Source of the DNA: Hydrangea macrophylla
Taxonomy: Eukaryota > Streptophyta > Magnoliopsida > Cornales > Hydrangeaceae
Direction of reading: 5' to 3'
Assembly (NCBI GenBank): GCA_033977485.1
Contig: CM066993.1
Span: 68,364,864 to 68,428,863, forward strand
Length of the DNA stretch: 64,000 nucleotides
The first letter of the stretch is position 1; each line of letters opens with the position of its first letter. Below the pieces are notes generated by a model, which did no database searches, was not told where the DNA came from, and saw only the letters and a program-made list of their open reading frames with translations. Below are positions 12,131 through 23,526 of the stretch, in pieces. The translations under genes and the position numbers were made by a program.

Positions 12131-13626
12131 GGAAGGTGATTTTCTGGCTTGAGGCATGGACCGTGACTTTAATCTCTCAAATGCTCATAACTTTTGCCTA
12201 GGCACCAGTGAGGTGACCTAGCAAGCTCTTTTCTCTCTTTTGTTATTGCTCACCTTGGATTTAACTCTAATTTTGCCTAGGCGTCCTTTCGGATTTTCGA
12301 CCTAGCGAGTCATCCTTTTTATTCTTTTTGTAAGTCTGCCTACATACCCCCAAGTGGGGATCAGGTCCAACGTAGTTCGGGCCATGGTCGGAAAGAAGCG
12401 GGTTGATTTTTAGGTAGGTGGGTTGACCGAACCGTTGTGGTTGCCTACGTATCCCCGAGCGGGAATCAGGTCGAGCGTAGTTCAAGGCAAGGTTTGAAAT
12501 AAGGGGTTTGAGGTATGAGGGTTTTTCAAACCAATCGTCAAAGAAGTTCAAACTTGAGCCACTTGTAGTAGCTTTGAATAAAAAAGATTCAGTTTCAATC
12601 TCCCTTTCTTTTCTTTTTCTTTTTCTTTTTCTTTTTCTTTTGTTTTGAGGATTGATCCTTTTCACTTTTGCCTAGCCAGTCAATTCTTGCTTTTCATGTA
12701 GTTGATTCTTGCAAGATCCTTTAATCGCAATCTCAGAATTCCAGAATGTGCATGTCAGCTCTCGGAATTTATTTGTGGTCATTCCGTGCCTTTTGACATG
12801 TGATCTTGGCACGTTCTTAAGATGTATCTTGAAGCGTATGATTCTCTTATTTGTTTCATCAAAATTTTCTCCAACATTTTGACTGGCTAGGGTCAGATTT
12901 TGGAAATCAACACCTTTTTCAGCTCTAACTTTTGCCTGGGTGCCCTTTCGGGTTTTCAACCTAGCGAGCTTTTTTTTTTTCTTTTCCCCTTTTTTTTTGA
13001 AAGTGGAGATGAAACTCACTGAAATGTTTGGCTACCATCAAGGGCTAAGTTTGCATTGCTTTCAATCGGACAGATTGCGTGGCTCCCAATTGGATCGGGC
13101 TTAAGGCTTCAAAATGGTGGAAAAAAGGGTGTTGGGCAAGCCCCAAGTCAGTTTCAAGTATGTCTTTTCAAGATTGAGGCAAAAGCATCTTTAAATTCTT
13201 AAAGTAAGACTATTCAATTCCAGCTCTTCATCAGTGTCAGCGTGAAATCGACTTTAACCTTTCAGGATTCTTTTTTGTTTTGTCGTAGAAAAATTATTAC
13301 CAGAGTAATATCCATGGTAATTCGAAAAGTGACACTTCAGTTTAGTGATTCATGCATTTATGACTGGGCACATTAGATTAAGCAAAATGAGATTTCATTC
13401 CATCAATAGAGAAGGTTTACAGACTTATTAACAACTCGATGACAGACAGACTTGATCACAAGACTAGAATTGAAATGGACTCGAAACATAGAACAGACTC
13501 AACTTGACTCGACCTGGTCTCAAATGGAGTGTCTTTGCGACCCATTTATTAAATTTTTTAGCAGAAGTTCCAAACACCATCACTTTATTGCGTAGCTTCA
13601 ACATTCATTAGCATCGACGGAAGGGA

Positions 13627-14877
13627 TCATTCGATCGGTTGGTCCAAGCCAAGATAGTGGATTGGATTAGGATGGGATACATCCTCTATGAGGTTCTGAA
13701 TGTCATGGCGGAGGCGGATGCATTGATCGGTGGCATGGCCTAGATTTTGATGGTAAGCACATCGTAGGCTCATGTTGTAGTGGGAGGGTATGGGATCCGG
13801 TAGCGGTTTGTGAGGGAGGAGCTGTAGGTGGCCCTTTCTGAGTAAGTGGTCCAAGGCTGTGGAAAGAGGAACATCAAGTTTGGAGAATTCGCGAGGGCCT
13901 TTTGGGCGATTTGGCGGAATGGACTGGTATGGACGAAGGGCGCAGGCCATTGATTGGTTGCTAAGTGCATTGATATCCGGGGAGTCCAGGGAGTAGTTAG
14001 GTCTCTTGGACTGGTGTTGGGGTTCATCCTTTTTGAACTTTCCTTCTCTGATGGCATCCTCTATTCTGGTGCCTATTTCAAATAGCTCTTCGAATGTGGA
14101 GATGGATTGGTAGAATAGCTTGTCATGATATACTGGTTGCATGTTCTTGACCAGCATACGTACTTGCTCTTTCTCAACAGGTCTGTGGATCATTTGAGCC
14201 ACTTTATTCCTCCATCTGCTCAAGAACGCAGTGAAGGACTCATTAAAGTTCTGCCTGGTAGTCTCTAGATCCCGGATGGTGATATCAAACTCTTGGTTGT
14301 AAGAGTAGTGATCAATAAAAGTTCTAGCAACGTCTTCCCAGACTCGGGTCTTGGAGGCTTCAAGGGTTAGGAACCAGGATAGTGCGGCATTCTTAAGGGT
14401 TTGCGGGAACAGCATCGCAATGTGCTCATGAGTGCAGCCCATCGATTGGAAGATGCTCATGCACAACTTGATGTGACTTTTTGGATTCCCTGTTCCGTCA
14501 AAACGGTCGATGGCAGGCATCTTGAAATTCTCTGGCAGTTTCAGCTTGATGGGCTCAAAGAGGCCTTCCAGGTCCAACATGTAATCATCGACCCCCTTGC
14601 TTTTCCTCAGTACGCTTTCCAACTTGTCAACCTTATCCATTTTCTCTTGAAGCTTCTTCTCATACGCAAACGGTGGGACCCCTTGAAACCACTCTTCCTC
14701 CCCATTATTCTCAGGTGGGGGTGGTTCAAACCCCGGTGGTGGAAACCCGGGCGGAGGTTGCGGCCGCTGCTGCTTCAATTCTTCCATGAAACTCAAAACT
14801 TGGGCCAGGCGATTAGATTGCTGGCTTATGGTTGTTCCCAACACAGTGACCTTATTTTCCAATTCTTCTTGATTCAT
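13627..14877 (-). CDS. Gag protein of the nested Ogre/Tat-like element
   Basis: An uninterrupted 416-codon frame runs from the first ATG at 14877 (MNQEELENK); upstream codons in frame lack an ATG. A coiled-coil-like start is followed by a proline-rich segment (QQRPQPPPGFPPPGFEPPPP). A capsid-like domain of the retrotransposon gag family begins near residue 115: DRFDGTGNPKSHIKL, ALSWFLTLEASKTRVWEDV, and FIDHYSYNQEFDITIRDLE. The C-terminus carries CAYHQNLGHATDQC and then DIQNLIE, a zinc-finger-like pattern seen in Ogre/Tat gag. Gag forms the particle and packages RNA. The frame is intact, unlike the host chromovirus. After its stop no protease or RT follows. Confidence 0.85.
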   Translation of the reverse strand: MNQEELENKVTVLGTTISQQSNRLAQVLSFMEELKQQRPQPPPGFPPPGFEPPPPENNGEEEWFQGVPPFAYEKKLQEKMDKVDKLESVLRKSKGVDDYMLDLEGLFEPIKLKLPENFKMPAIDRFDGTGNPKSHIKLCMSIFQSMGCTHEHIAMLFPQTLKNAALSWFLTLEASKTRVWEDVARTFIDHYSYNQEFDITIRDLETTRQNFNESFTAFLSRWRNKVAQMIHRPVEKEQVRMLVKNMQPVYHDKLFYQSISTFEELFEIGTRIEDAIREGKFKKDEPQHQSKRPNYSLDSPDINALSNQSMACALRPYQSIPPNRPKGPREFSKLDVPLSTALDHLLRKGHLQLLPHKPLPDPIPSHYNMSLRCAYHQNLGHATDQCIRLRHDIQNLIEDVSHPNPIHYLGLDQPIE

Positions 14878-14910
14878 GCTGAAGTAACTTGGTGGGCAGA
14901 TCTTGACCAA

Positions 14911-16354
14911 ACGACTGTTCGACCTTCTGACCTAAGACGAGGATCCTAGCTGCTGACTCCGGGAATCTATACTGACCTGACAGATTTTAAGAGGATTAGA
15001 TCAGATTTGACAGTGATGGCTTTAGACAGACAAAGACAGTGATGTTTAACAAACGTGGACTGACTTGTGCAAGAATGGTCGAGACAGTGCGCACAGATTA
15101 ATGGGAACGGTGTATGCAAATGAGACAAGCATGCGGATGTAAGTCCTAATCTATATGATGCTCCTATTTCTAATAGATAGCAGTTAAGCAAATAAGGTCC
15201 TAACCATATAGAGTGTGCCAACTTTACTTTCCAGTATGATCACCAAGGGATAACAGGGATTTCCGGGATACTCCGGGGATTTTGGACAGAGTTTCTAGGA
15301 GAAAGAGGGATTTGGAAGATTCAGAGAAATTTCTAGAAGTCATTTGAGTTTCTAGGAGAAATAGGGATTTCTGGTTGATTTGGACTGAGCTTCTAGGAGA
15401 AACTGGTATTTTGGGTATTTCTGAGGAATATGGATAGAGTTTCTAGGAGAAACAAGTATATCTGGGCATTTCTGGGTGATTTGGGCAGAGGTACTGGGAT
15501 TTTTGGAGAATCTGGGAGATTTGGGCAGAGCTTATGGGAAAACATGAAAATTTGGGTAAGTTGGACAGAGTTTCTGGGAGAAACAAGTATATCGGAGTTT
15601 CTGGGAGAAATTGAGATTTCTGGGTAATCTGGGGAGAAATAGGGATTTCTAGGAAATCTGGGTGATTCGGACAGAATTTCTAGGAGAAACAGGGGTATCC
15701 TGATGAGTTGGGTAGAGTTTTTGGAAGGAATAGGGATATACGACGAGAATAGGTGATGATGGTGATCATACTGTCTAGCAAGTTTTCATACTCCTATGTC
15801 TCAGGACCAACAAACAAGGTTTGCTGTGTATATCTTTGTGAGCATGGAGCAGACATCCTTATCATGGTGCCTAGGCAAGTCAACTCAATGTGATCACATG
15901 TGAGTGATTGCCTTGGGAATCATAAGAAAGAGGTTCTGTTCTATGCCACATAAGCGTCTACACCGCGCAGGTAATCCCGTCAGGGCATACAACAATTATA
16001 TCACATTGTCCTATCTGAAAAGATAAATGAACAGTGCTATGAAAGGTTCTACAGGAATCTATATGCAAAGGCTGGGTTTAGTCAAAGAGGGTCCGTTGAC
16101 GAGAGTTCCAATATACCGTCAGGGAGACAGTACGGAAGTGTTTACTCTTTTTGATATACCTTGGAAGGCACAGTATCAACGGTGACTTGTGCCCTGGCAC
16201 AGCAAGACCTGAACAATGTCAGCGCCGCGTTTTAGACACAGTCGAGAGGGTAAAATGCAGAGTGCAATGCGGTGAACCATACACAGTAAAAAGATGATTT
16301 TAAGGATGCTTCTTACGAGTCAAACCTCTGTATTATTTTGTTTTAAAATAAAAA
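14911..16354 (-). other. Untranslated leader of the nested element with degenerate repeats
   Basis: This lies between the primer site and gag. At 15240-15740 the plus strand repeats gagtttctaggagaaac and gggatttctgggtgattt in irregular units of roughly 50-70 bp. The rest shows no feature I can name. The region is longer than most retrotransposon leaders. Confidence 0.65.
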
Positions 16355-16372
16355 TCCCCAGCAGAGTCGCCA
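16355..16372 (-). other. Primer-binding site, Arg-tRNA type
   Basis: On the minus strand tggcgactctgctgggga lies 3 bp inside the 5' LTR. Its complement ends in gtcgcca and closely resembles the 3' end of a plant Arg tRNA plus CCA. As I recall, Ogre elements use a primer of this type. This supports the assignment of the element despite its missing pol. Confidence 0.8.
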
Positions 16373-16375
16373 GAT

Positions 16376-19300
16376 TGTGGATACCGGGCTTCCACCTCTT
16401 TTTGATGTTTTGAAATTCGTTTGATTTTGAATCAAGGAGAGAGAAAAGGTCTGTTGAAAACAGATACAGAGTCGCCACTTGGTCTTTAAGGAACCAAGAA
16501 ACCTAATTTTGACTCACCCAAATGGATAAAGGGCACCGGCCCTTCATAACCAAAGAACTTGGTTCGGGGTTTTGGTACGAGAGAGGAAGGAGCCTTTGTC
16601 GCGACTAAAACACCCTCAACTCGCCCCATCTTTCGACGGGCCTCAATTAGCATCCAAATAATCATCTTATACTATGTATGGTTCGGCAATTAATACTATG
16701 ATAGTATATTACATTACATAAGAAACTTGAAAATGGAAGATCTAAAGATAAAATATCATTCATAAGATCTAAATCAAATATCATGCAATGTAAAGTGAAA
16801 GATCACACAAATAAACCTAGGAAAAATCGTCTAATCACGCTTCAAGTAATTAAGTTTCCTTAATCTAAAGGGGACATGAATCGTTATTGAAACAAATAAG
16901 CAAAGAAATCAAAATATGCTTAGCAAACTAGTATGATGCGTGTTAATCTTTGATAAAAGAAGACCTCTCAATCCCCGGGACGGATGAGAAAGGATGATTA
17001 GATCAAGGAGAAGCATGAACGGGTGATCGAGTTCATTCCTTATAATCTCCTTAGATTAAGAGTTACAAAAACCCCAAATCTTGCATGAATGCAATGTATG
17101 TATCTAGAATGTGCCAAGGTTGTAGTGTGCTTTGTGTTTATGGATTCCTAGAATGACTTAGAAGTCTAAAATGTGTATGAATGGATGGATGAAATCAATA
17201 TGGGATATGTACAAATGTAGTATGAACTACTTCCTAAGATATGAACTAATTTGGAATGCATATGAGCATCAAATCAAAGAATGAAAGTTAAAGTATACTT
17301 GCTGTGAATAGTGGACAGAACAGTAGCATGATATTTTGGAATTTGAAAAGAGGGGTTAGGAATGTTTTCAATGCATGATTTTTTATGGAGATGTTCCTTA
17401 TTGTGTCTAGAACAACACCCCAAAAGGAAAATCTTGAATAGCTATCACAGATTGAGAGGAATTATATAAACAATAGGGGTCACTCAGAAACAGAGTTCGT
17501 ACTGTCGGCTGAAATGTTAGAAAATCTTAGAAAATGAAAAAGAATGATCTAGAGGCCCATTTTATACAGAAAGTTTCCTAAGACATTGAATTGTAAGGGA
17601 AAAATAAGTTAGGACCACCCCTTTTGGAAAGGTTTTCTGGAAAAGAGGTCGTAAGTTGACTTAGCTGCTGTGACAGCAAAAACAGAATGTTTGGAAGGAA
17701 TGTTGGGACCCAAATGGACCATTTCCAAGTACTTCCAAGTCAAACCAAAAATCATGGGTGTTCTCCAATGAGTTAGGAAGACTTTCCAAGTGGCCTTGTA
17801 TCCATATGTTGAGTATTGAGTTCTAGAAAAATCTTTGAACTCAACTCACTCACTGTTTTGACTCATTGTTTTGAAGATTTTGGAGAAAACAAAGTTTTGT
17901 TTCTTGAAACCAAATGAGAGGGATTGAGAGGGGTTTTGAAATAGATGTTTTGAAAACATGTTTTCAACACTCAATAAGGATCATAGCCACTTAGAATACC
18001 TACATCAAACTCATCATTTAAGAACCTCCAAGATTGTTGGAGAGATTTATTTTATTTTTGGGCATAACTTCAATACATTCCAAGAACACCTTGGAAGTAT
18101 TGAGGTTATGATCATCATCTATCAAACATGTTTTTGAGGTCAAGAGCTACTATCCATAAGGATTCACTCACCCCAAACTTCATGTCATCACTTAGATGAT
18201 GAAGAACTAGTAAGTAAATAAAGAAAAGAAAAAGAAATGAGATAAGGAGAGATGAACATATATATAATCAAAGCAAGTAAATAGCAATCAATAGATGATA
18301 ATCAATGTGATTTTGGACTTGTAGCTTGGTGTTTCACTCATAGATTTTGACATTTGGACATGGAAGTAGCTTCCTATCTCATGAATGCTCAAGAATGAGG
18401 GTTGGAGTGGACTTTGAATGTGAAGTATATAGAAGGATGATGGAAGAAAACAAGAATAAAACTCACTTTCTTATGGAAAATCAATGGGAGAAGCTCCCTT
18501 TCTCTCTTCTAAACCTATCTCTATCTCTCTTCTTCTCTACAACTTTTTAAGCTTTGCACTTGGCCCCCCCAAAATGAAGAGCAATGGAGGGTTTAAATAG
18601 GCCAATTTGGGGTGGTTTTGGGGTTTTAGAAGTACTCCCATTGGTCCCAAACAACTGTGAACATAAAACTATGTCGTTTTGGCTTTCAATTAATCAAATT
18701 GGACCCCCCAAAAAATTACAAAAATGGACTCTGCGAGGATTGAGTGCCGCGGAGGCACTGGGCCAGTGCCGCGGCGGCAGTGCTCCTCTGAAGCCCAGAA
18801 AATTACGTTTAGGCCCCCAGAGGTTCCGGTATTCGCGAAAAGGCCCTATTTCGTCCGAAATTCACAGAAAATGCATACGAACTCCAAATTGAGGTTGTGA
18901 TATACCGTTGGAAAGGTAATGGAGTCTACTTTACATAAAAAATAGTTCGGGGATAGGTCACTTTGAAAAGTTTTACGGTATTCGCGATAAAAGCCGATTT
19001 GATCGCCTTTTTCACCTTTGGAAATTCATAATAAACTCGTTTTAAATCCGAAAATTATGTGCGATATACCTTCGGAAAGCTGTTGACCCCTAGTATCCAT
19101 GAAAAATATTTGAAAATTGTCACGGTGCCCCGGTTCTAAAGTCAAATTCCGGTCAAACTGGTCAAACCTGGGATTCCCGGGAAGTTCTGGAAACCTCTGG
19201 GAGTTCCCGGGAGCTGATGTTTTCGCTCGATTTTCTTTTGGAACTTGTTTTAATACTTTTCTCATGATTTAGAATGATTCTGGTGAATTCGGACGATTTC

Positions 19301-19637
19301 GGTCAAACTTGGTCAAACCTGGTCAAACCTTGGTCAAATCGGTCAACGGGGGACTTTCGGAGAACTTCCGGGACTTCCGGGGGTCTCTGGGAGCTGACGA
19401 TTTCATCCAGTTTTACTTAAAAACTCATTTTATCATTTTTCTTACGACATAGCATGTTTTCAGAACTTCGGGACCAAATCTGGGAGTCTTCGGGCTTTCA
19501 GGGGCATTTTGGTCAATCTGAGCATTCTAAGAGATAGAGCTGACTTCCAGGAGTCCTTTTGAGTCTTTTACGATCATTGTGAACCACCAAGCTATGGGTC
19601 TCCTAAATATGATAGCCGACAAAATGGGGTGTCTACA
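16376..19637 (-). repeat. 5' LTR of the nested gag-only element
   Basis: 3262 bp with the same ends as 6279-9570. It has one fewer GC-rich unit and a shorter ggtcaaac array. On the minus strand it is followed by the primer site. The other LTR borders the polypurine tract, which fixes the orientation. Confidence 0.95.
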
Positions 19638-20114
19638 GTACATATATCTTTTCTATTTATTTTATAAAACTTGGGTGTCTTAGAAAACGTTTGGTATATA
19701 ATGGGTCATCATAAACCTTTTCTTTGATTTATGAAAAATCATACAAAATCAGTCAACAGTGCAACTTTTGTTTCTGAGTCATGTGTACATTCTGATTTAT
19801 TTCTTTTAATCTGTGATAGCTATTGATGTTTGGCTTTCTGGGTTATTTTCTAGACACAATAAGGATGATCTCTGATTTTTCTCACATTTTCCTAGGCACG
19901 TTTGACCTCCCATTATAATGTTACAAAGTAATGCATACAGTTTGTCCACTATTCACAGCATTTCACTTTTTGGCTTTCACACTTTGATGCAACACTCTCT
20001 TGTATCTAGATGAACCCATATCCCATGCACATGTTCTTTACCACTTTTAGCATGCTATATCATATCATGTATCATCTATCCTCTCATGTATCATACTCCC
20101 ATAGACTCTTGAGT

Positions 20115-21000
20115 TTGGTTTCCAAATAAAACCATGTTTTGCAAATACTTGGGAAGTTCTTGAAATAAGTTAGGAATTGATATTCCAAGTGGTTAGAATA
20201 TTCATCCAAGTTCTGGAAGTATACTTTCAAAACCCCCATTTCAAAACCCCCCTCTTAAACCCCTCATTTTGATTCCAAGAAATAAACCTTGTTTTTCTCA
20301 AAACCCTCAAAACAGTGAGTCATTTAACTTCAAGGAATTATTTTGAGTTCAATAATCAATGTATGAATGTAAGACCACTTGGAAAGTCTTCCTAACTCAT
20401 TAGAGAACACCCATGATTTTTGGTTTGACTTGGAAATACTTGAAAATGGTCCATTTGGATCCAAATATTTTCTCTAGACATTCTGTTTTTGATGTCACAG
20501 CAGCTAGGTCCACCTTCAACTTGTTTTCCAGAAAAACTTTTCCAAAAGGGGTGGTCCTAACTTATTTTTTCCTTAAACTTCAATGTCGTAGGGAACTTTC
20601 TGTATATAATGGGCCTCTAGATCATTCTTTTTCAATTTCTAAGATTTTTCAACATTTCAGTCGATAGTACGGAGTCTGTTTCTGAGTGACCTTCATTGTT
20701 TATATGATTTCTCTCAATCTGTGATAGCTATTCAAGATTGGCCTTTTGGGTTGTGTTCTAGACACAGTAAGGAAGATCTCCATAAAAAATCATGCATTGA
20801 AAACATTCCTAACCCCTATTTTCAATTTCCAAAAGATCATGCTACTGTTCTGTCCACTATTCACAGCAAGCACATTTCAACTTTCATTCTTTAATTTGAT
20901 GCTTATATGCATTCCAAATTAGTTCACATCTTAGGAAGTAGTTCATACTACATTTGTATATATCCCATGTTGATTTCACCCATCCATTCATACATATTTG
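20115..21000 (+). repeat. Second copy of a 0.9-kb internal duplication in the solo LTR
   Basis: This segment parallels about 5840-6278 joined to 19638-20100: both have caaaaccccc, then accacttg.aaa.tcttcctaa, then tatataatggg, then ctgtgatagctatt, then gtccactattcacagca. The related LTRs at 6279 and 16376 have the segment once. The first copy is the more diverged of the two. Edges are approximate. Confidence 0.75.
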
Positions 21001-21342
21001 AGACTTCTAAGTCATTCTAGGAATCCATGAACACAAAGCACACTACAACCTTGGCACATTTTAGATACATACATTGCATCCATGCAAGATTTGGGGTTTT
21101 TTGTAACTCCTAATCTAAGAAGATTATAAGAAACGATCATGATCACACGTCCATGCTTCCCCTCGATCTAATCATCCTTTCTCATCCGTCCCGGGAATTG
21201 AGAGATCTTCTATTCTCAAAGATTAACATGCATCATCCTAGCTTGCTAAGCATCCTTGTTTTCTTTGACTATTTGTTTCAAGAACAAATCATGTCCCCCT
21301 TTAGATTAGGAAGTCTTGATTATTTGATACATGACTAGACGA

Positions 21343-21554
21343 TAGGGGTGTAAATCGGTCGGTCGGTCGGTTTTTGTCGGTTTTTTTGGTGTATAAAAAC
21401 CGACCAAAAAGGGAGTAAATCGGTCGGACGGTCGGTTTTTTAGGGGTTCGGTCGGTTTTGCGGTCGGTTTTAGCTTGTACATGTATTTAGAAAACCGACC
21501 AATCGGTTTTCGGTTTGGTCGGTTTGCGGTCCACGGTTTTTTCTTACACCCCTA
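21343..21554. mobile_element. hAT-type MITE, 212 bp
   Basis: Terminal inverted repeats taggggtgtaa and ttacaccccta are flanked by an exact 8-bp duplication ctagacga (21335-21342 and 21555-21562). The interior is made of aatcggtcggtcggt-like repeats and their complements. An 8-bp duplication and a taggggtg terminus are typical of hAT elements. The two related LTRs lack the insert (compare tcgtctaatc near 6741), confirming its limits. Confidence 0.92.
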
Positions 21555-22016
21555 CTAGACGATTTTTCCTAGGTTTATTTGTGTGATCTTTCACTTTACA
21601 TTGTATGATATTTGGCTTAGATCTTATGAATGATATCTTATCTTTAGATCTTCCATTTTAAATTTTCTTATGTGATGTAATATACTATCATAGTATTATT
21701 TGTCGAACCAAACATAGTATAAGATGATTATTTGGATGCTAATTGAGGCCCGTCGAAAGACGGGGCGAGTTGAGGGTGTTTTAGTCGCGACAAAGGCTCC
21801 TTCCTCTCTCGTACCAAAACCCCGAACCAAGTTCTTTGGTTATGAAGGGCCGGTGCCCTTTATCCATTTGGGTGAGTCAAAATTAGGTTTCTTGGTTCCT
21901 TAAAGACCAAGTGGCTACTCTGTATCTGTTTTCAACAGATCTTTTCTCTTTCCTTGATTCAAAAAATCAAACAAGTTTCAAAAACAAAACGAAGCGGTGG
22001 AAACCCGGTATCCACA

Positions 22017-23017
22017 CAATGATGGCTTAATGATGGCGATCGTAGCTCACCCAGATATTATTGATGAGATCAAGAAAGAACAATTTAACGATGTCTATTT
22101 GTGCAAAATGAGGGAAGAGATACTTTTGGGGAGACAACCTGGTTTTGTGTTGGAACGAGGAACGTTGAAACTAGAAAATCGATTATGTGTACCGAATGTG
22201 AAAAACTTGAAAGAGAGGATTCTAGAAGAAGCTCACAGTACAAAATATTCAGTGCATCCGGGAAGCAACAAAATGTATCGAAACTTGAGGGAAAACTTCT
22301 GGTGGAAGGGTATGAAGCGTGAAGTCGCTAAGTTTGTATCTAAATGTTCGGCATGTCAACAGGTCAAAGCATAGAGACAAGTACCCGCAGGGTTACTACA
22401 GCCATTGCCAGTGTCAGAATGAAAGTGGGATGAGATCACGATGGACTTTGTTTTTGGATTTTCACGATCGCGTAACAAGAATGATAAGATTTGGCCGGGT
22501 TATAGTTGACCGATTAACCAAGTCGAGCTATTTTCTACCGATCAAGACGACTAAACCGTCTAAGTTAGCAGAATTGTATATGAGAGAGATTGTAAGACTA
22601 CATAGGGTACCAGCCGTGATCATATCGGACCGTGATAGTGGTTTTACGTCAAGGTTTTGGGGAAGTCTACAAACAGCTATGGGTACGAAGTTGAGTTTCA
22701 GTACTGTATTTCATCCTCAGACCGATGGACAGTCGGAGCGTATGATTCAGACATTAAAGGATATGTTACGATTGTGTGTATTGGATTTTGGGAATGATTG
22801 GGAGCACCACTTGCCGTTAATTGAATTTGCATATAACAACGGATTTCAGTCAAGTATCGGAATGGCACCGTATGAAGCTTTGTATGGCCGTAAGTGTCGA
22901 TCACCAGTTTGTTGGACCGAGGTTGGAGAAAGAAAGTTGTTAGGACCTGAGTTAATACAGGTGACTACTGAGAAGGTGAAGTTGATTCAGGAGCGACTTA
23001 AGGTAGCTCAGAGCTGA
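22017..23017 (+). pseudogene. Integrase region of the chromovirus
   Basis: The frame resumes after the insertion. The zinc-binding N-terminal domain has HSTKYSVHPG with both histidines and CSACQQVK with both cysteines. The catalytic core includes IVDRLTKSSYF, VIISDRDSGFTSRFWGS (second aspartate) and FHPQTDGQSERMIQTLKDML (glutamate). AYNNGFQSSIGMAPYEALYG follows. A TAG at 22372-22374, a TGA near 22429 and a frameshift near 22490 break the reading, and a TGA at 23015-23017 closes it. Several of these stops could come from C-to-T or G-to-A changes, as expected of methylated silent elements. Confidence 0.9.
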
Positions 23018-23485
23018 TATAAGAGTTATGCGGACTCTAAACGACGACCGATAAATTTTGAAGTTGGAGATTTCATATACTTGCGAGCATCGCCTTCGAA
23101 AGACATTGTACGATTTGGAAAGAGGGGAAAGCTCAATCCGAGATTTATAGGACCTTTTGAGATCCTGCAGAGGATAGGTCTAGTGGCTTATCGATTGGCC
23201 TTGTCATCAGAGTTAGAACATGTGCATAACGTATTTCACGTGTCTATGTTGAGACGTTGTATGACTGATACGAGTAAGATCATTGTACCTGAATCGCTCC
23301 AGATTCAGAGAGACTAGACTTATGTGGAACAACCGATAGAGATTCTAGATCGAAAGGAACAAGTCTTGAGAACTAAGACGATTTCGATGGTAAAAGTATT
23401 GTGGCGTAGTCACACGGTGGAAGAGGCTACATGGGAAAGTGAGGAAGATATGAACAATGAGTATCCGTACTTATTCGGCGCATGA
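23018..23485 (+). pseudogene. Integrase C-terminus and chromodomain of the chromovirus
   Basis: The first part has a GKLNPRFIGPFEILQRIG segment (the GPY/F-type module) and HNVFHVSMLRR. A TAG at 23315-23317 is followed in the same frame by a chromodomain: PIEILDRKEQ, VKVLWRSHTVEEATWE and YPYLFGA, ending at the TGA at 23483-23485. In chromoviruses this domain guides integration to particular chromatin. Ending in YPYLFG fits the Tekay/Del group. Confidence 0.85.
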
Positions 23486-23510
23486 GGTAAAGTTTGGGGA
23501 CAAACTTCCT

Positions 23511-23526
23511 TTTTGGAGGGGAGAGT
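23511..23526 (+). other. Polypurine tract of the chromovirus
   Basis: ttttggaggggagagt directly precedes the 3' LTR start tgtcacaccc, the standard place for plus-strand priming. Confidence 0.85.

Larger units (their letters stand above)
9587..13626 (-). other. Pol-less 3' internal region of the nested element
   Basis: About 4 kb between gag and the polypurine tract holds no retroviral protein motif. It is repeat-rich instead. A tandem array lies at 10300-11180 and a second at 11931-12130. Three copies of a tgcctacgtatccc..cgtagttc block lie near 9732, 12337 and 12440. Three copies of a ttttgcctaggc..acctagcgag block lie near 12191, 12272 and 12932. Small open frames here are short and look random. 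Confidence 0.75.
6279..19637 (-). mobile_element. Non-autonomous Ogre/Tat-like LTR retrotransposon with gag but no pol
   Basis: The element is 13,359 bp and is flanked by gtaca (6274-6278 and 19638-19642). Its LTRs are 6279-9570 and 16376-19637. Read on the minus strand it has 5' LTR, an Arg-tRNA-type primer site, a leader of 1.5 kb, one gag gene (14877-13627), 4 kb without a protein gene, a polypurine tract and the 3' LTR. No protease, RT, RNase H or integrase motif is seen in any frame. The LTRs differ at roughly 25-30 positions plus repeat-unit differences over 3.26 kb (by eye), so this is the youngest large insertion of the window. Mobilisation would need pol from another element; this is inferred. 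Confidence 0.92.
4262..22016 (+). mobile_element. Solo LTR of an Ogre/Tat-like family, inserted in the chromovirus pol
   Basis: It begins tgtagacacc and ends ggtatccaca, and is flanked on both sides by caatg (4257-4261 and 22017-22021). Removing the later insertion (6279-19637 plus its 5-bp duplication) leaves about 4.39 kb. That sequence is LTR throughout, in the opposite orientation to the LTRs of the nested element and with the same termini. No internal region remains, so it is a solo LTR, the usual product of recombination between two LTRs. It is about 1.1 kb longer than the 3.26-3.29 kb LTRs of its relative, owing to a 0.9-kb internal duplication and a 212-bp MITE. No protein is encoded. 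Confidence 0.9.

Noticed and set aside
14401..14949. Plus-strand frame of 182 codons opposite the gag gene
   Set aside because: It is a shadow of the minus-strand gag and has no motif of its own.
21997..22016. Translation from 21997 as the start of the integrase
   Set aside because: The first 20 bases belong to the solo LTR end; chromovirus sequence resumes only after the caatg duplication.
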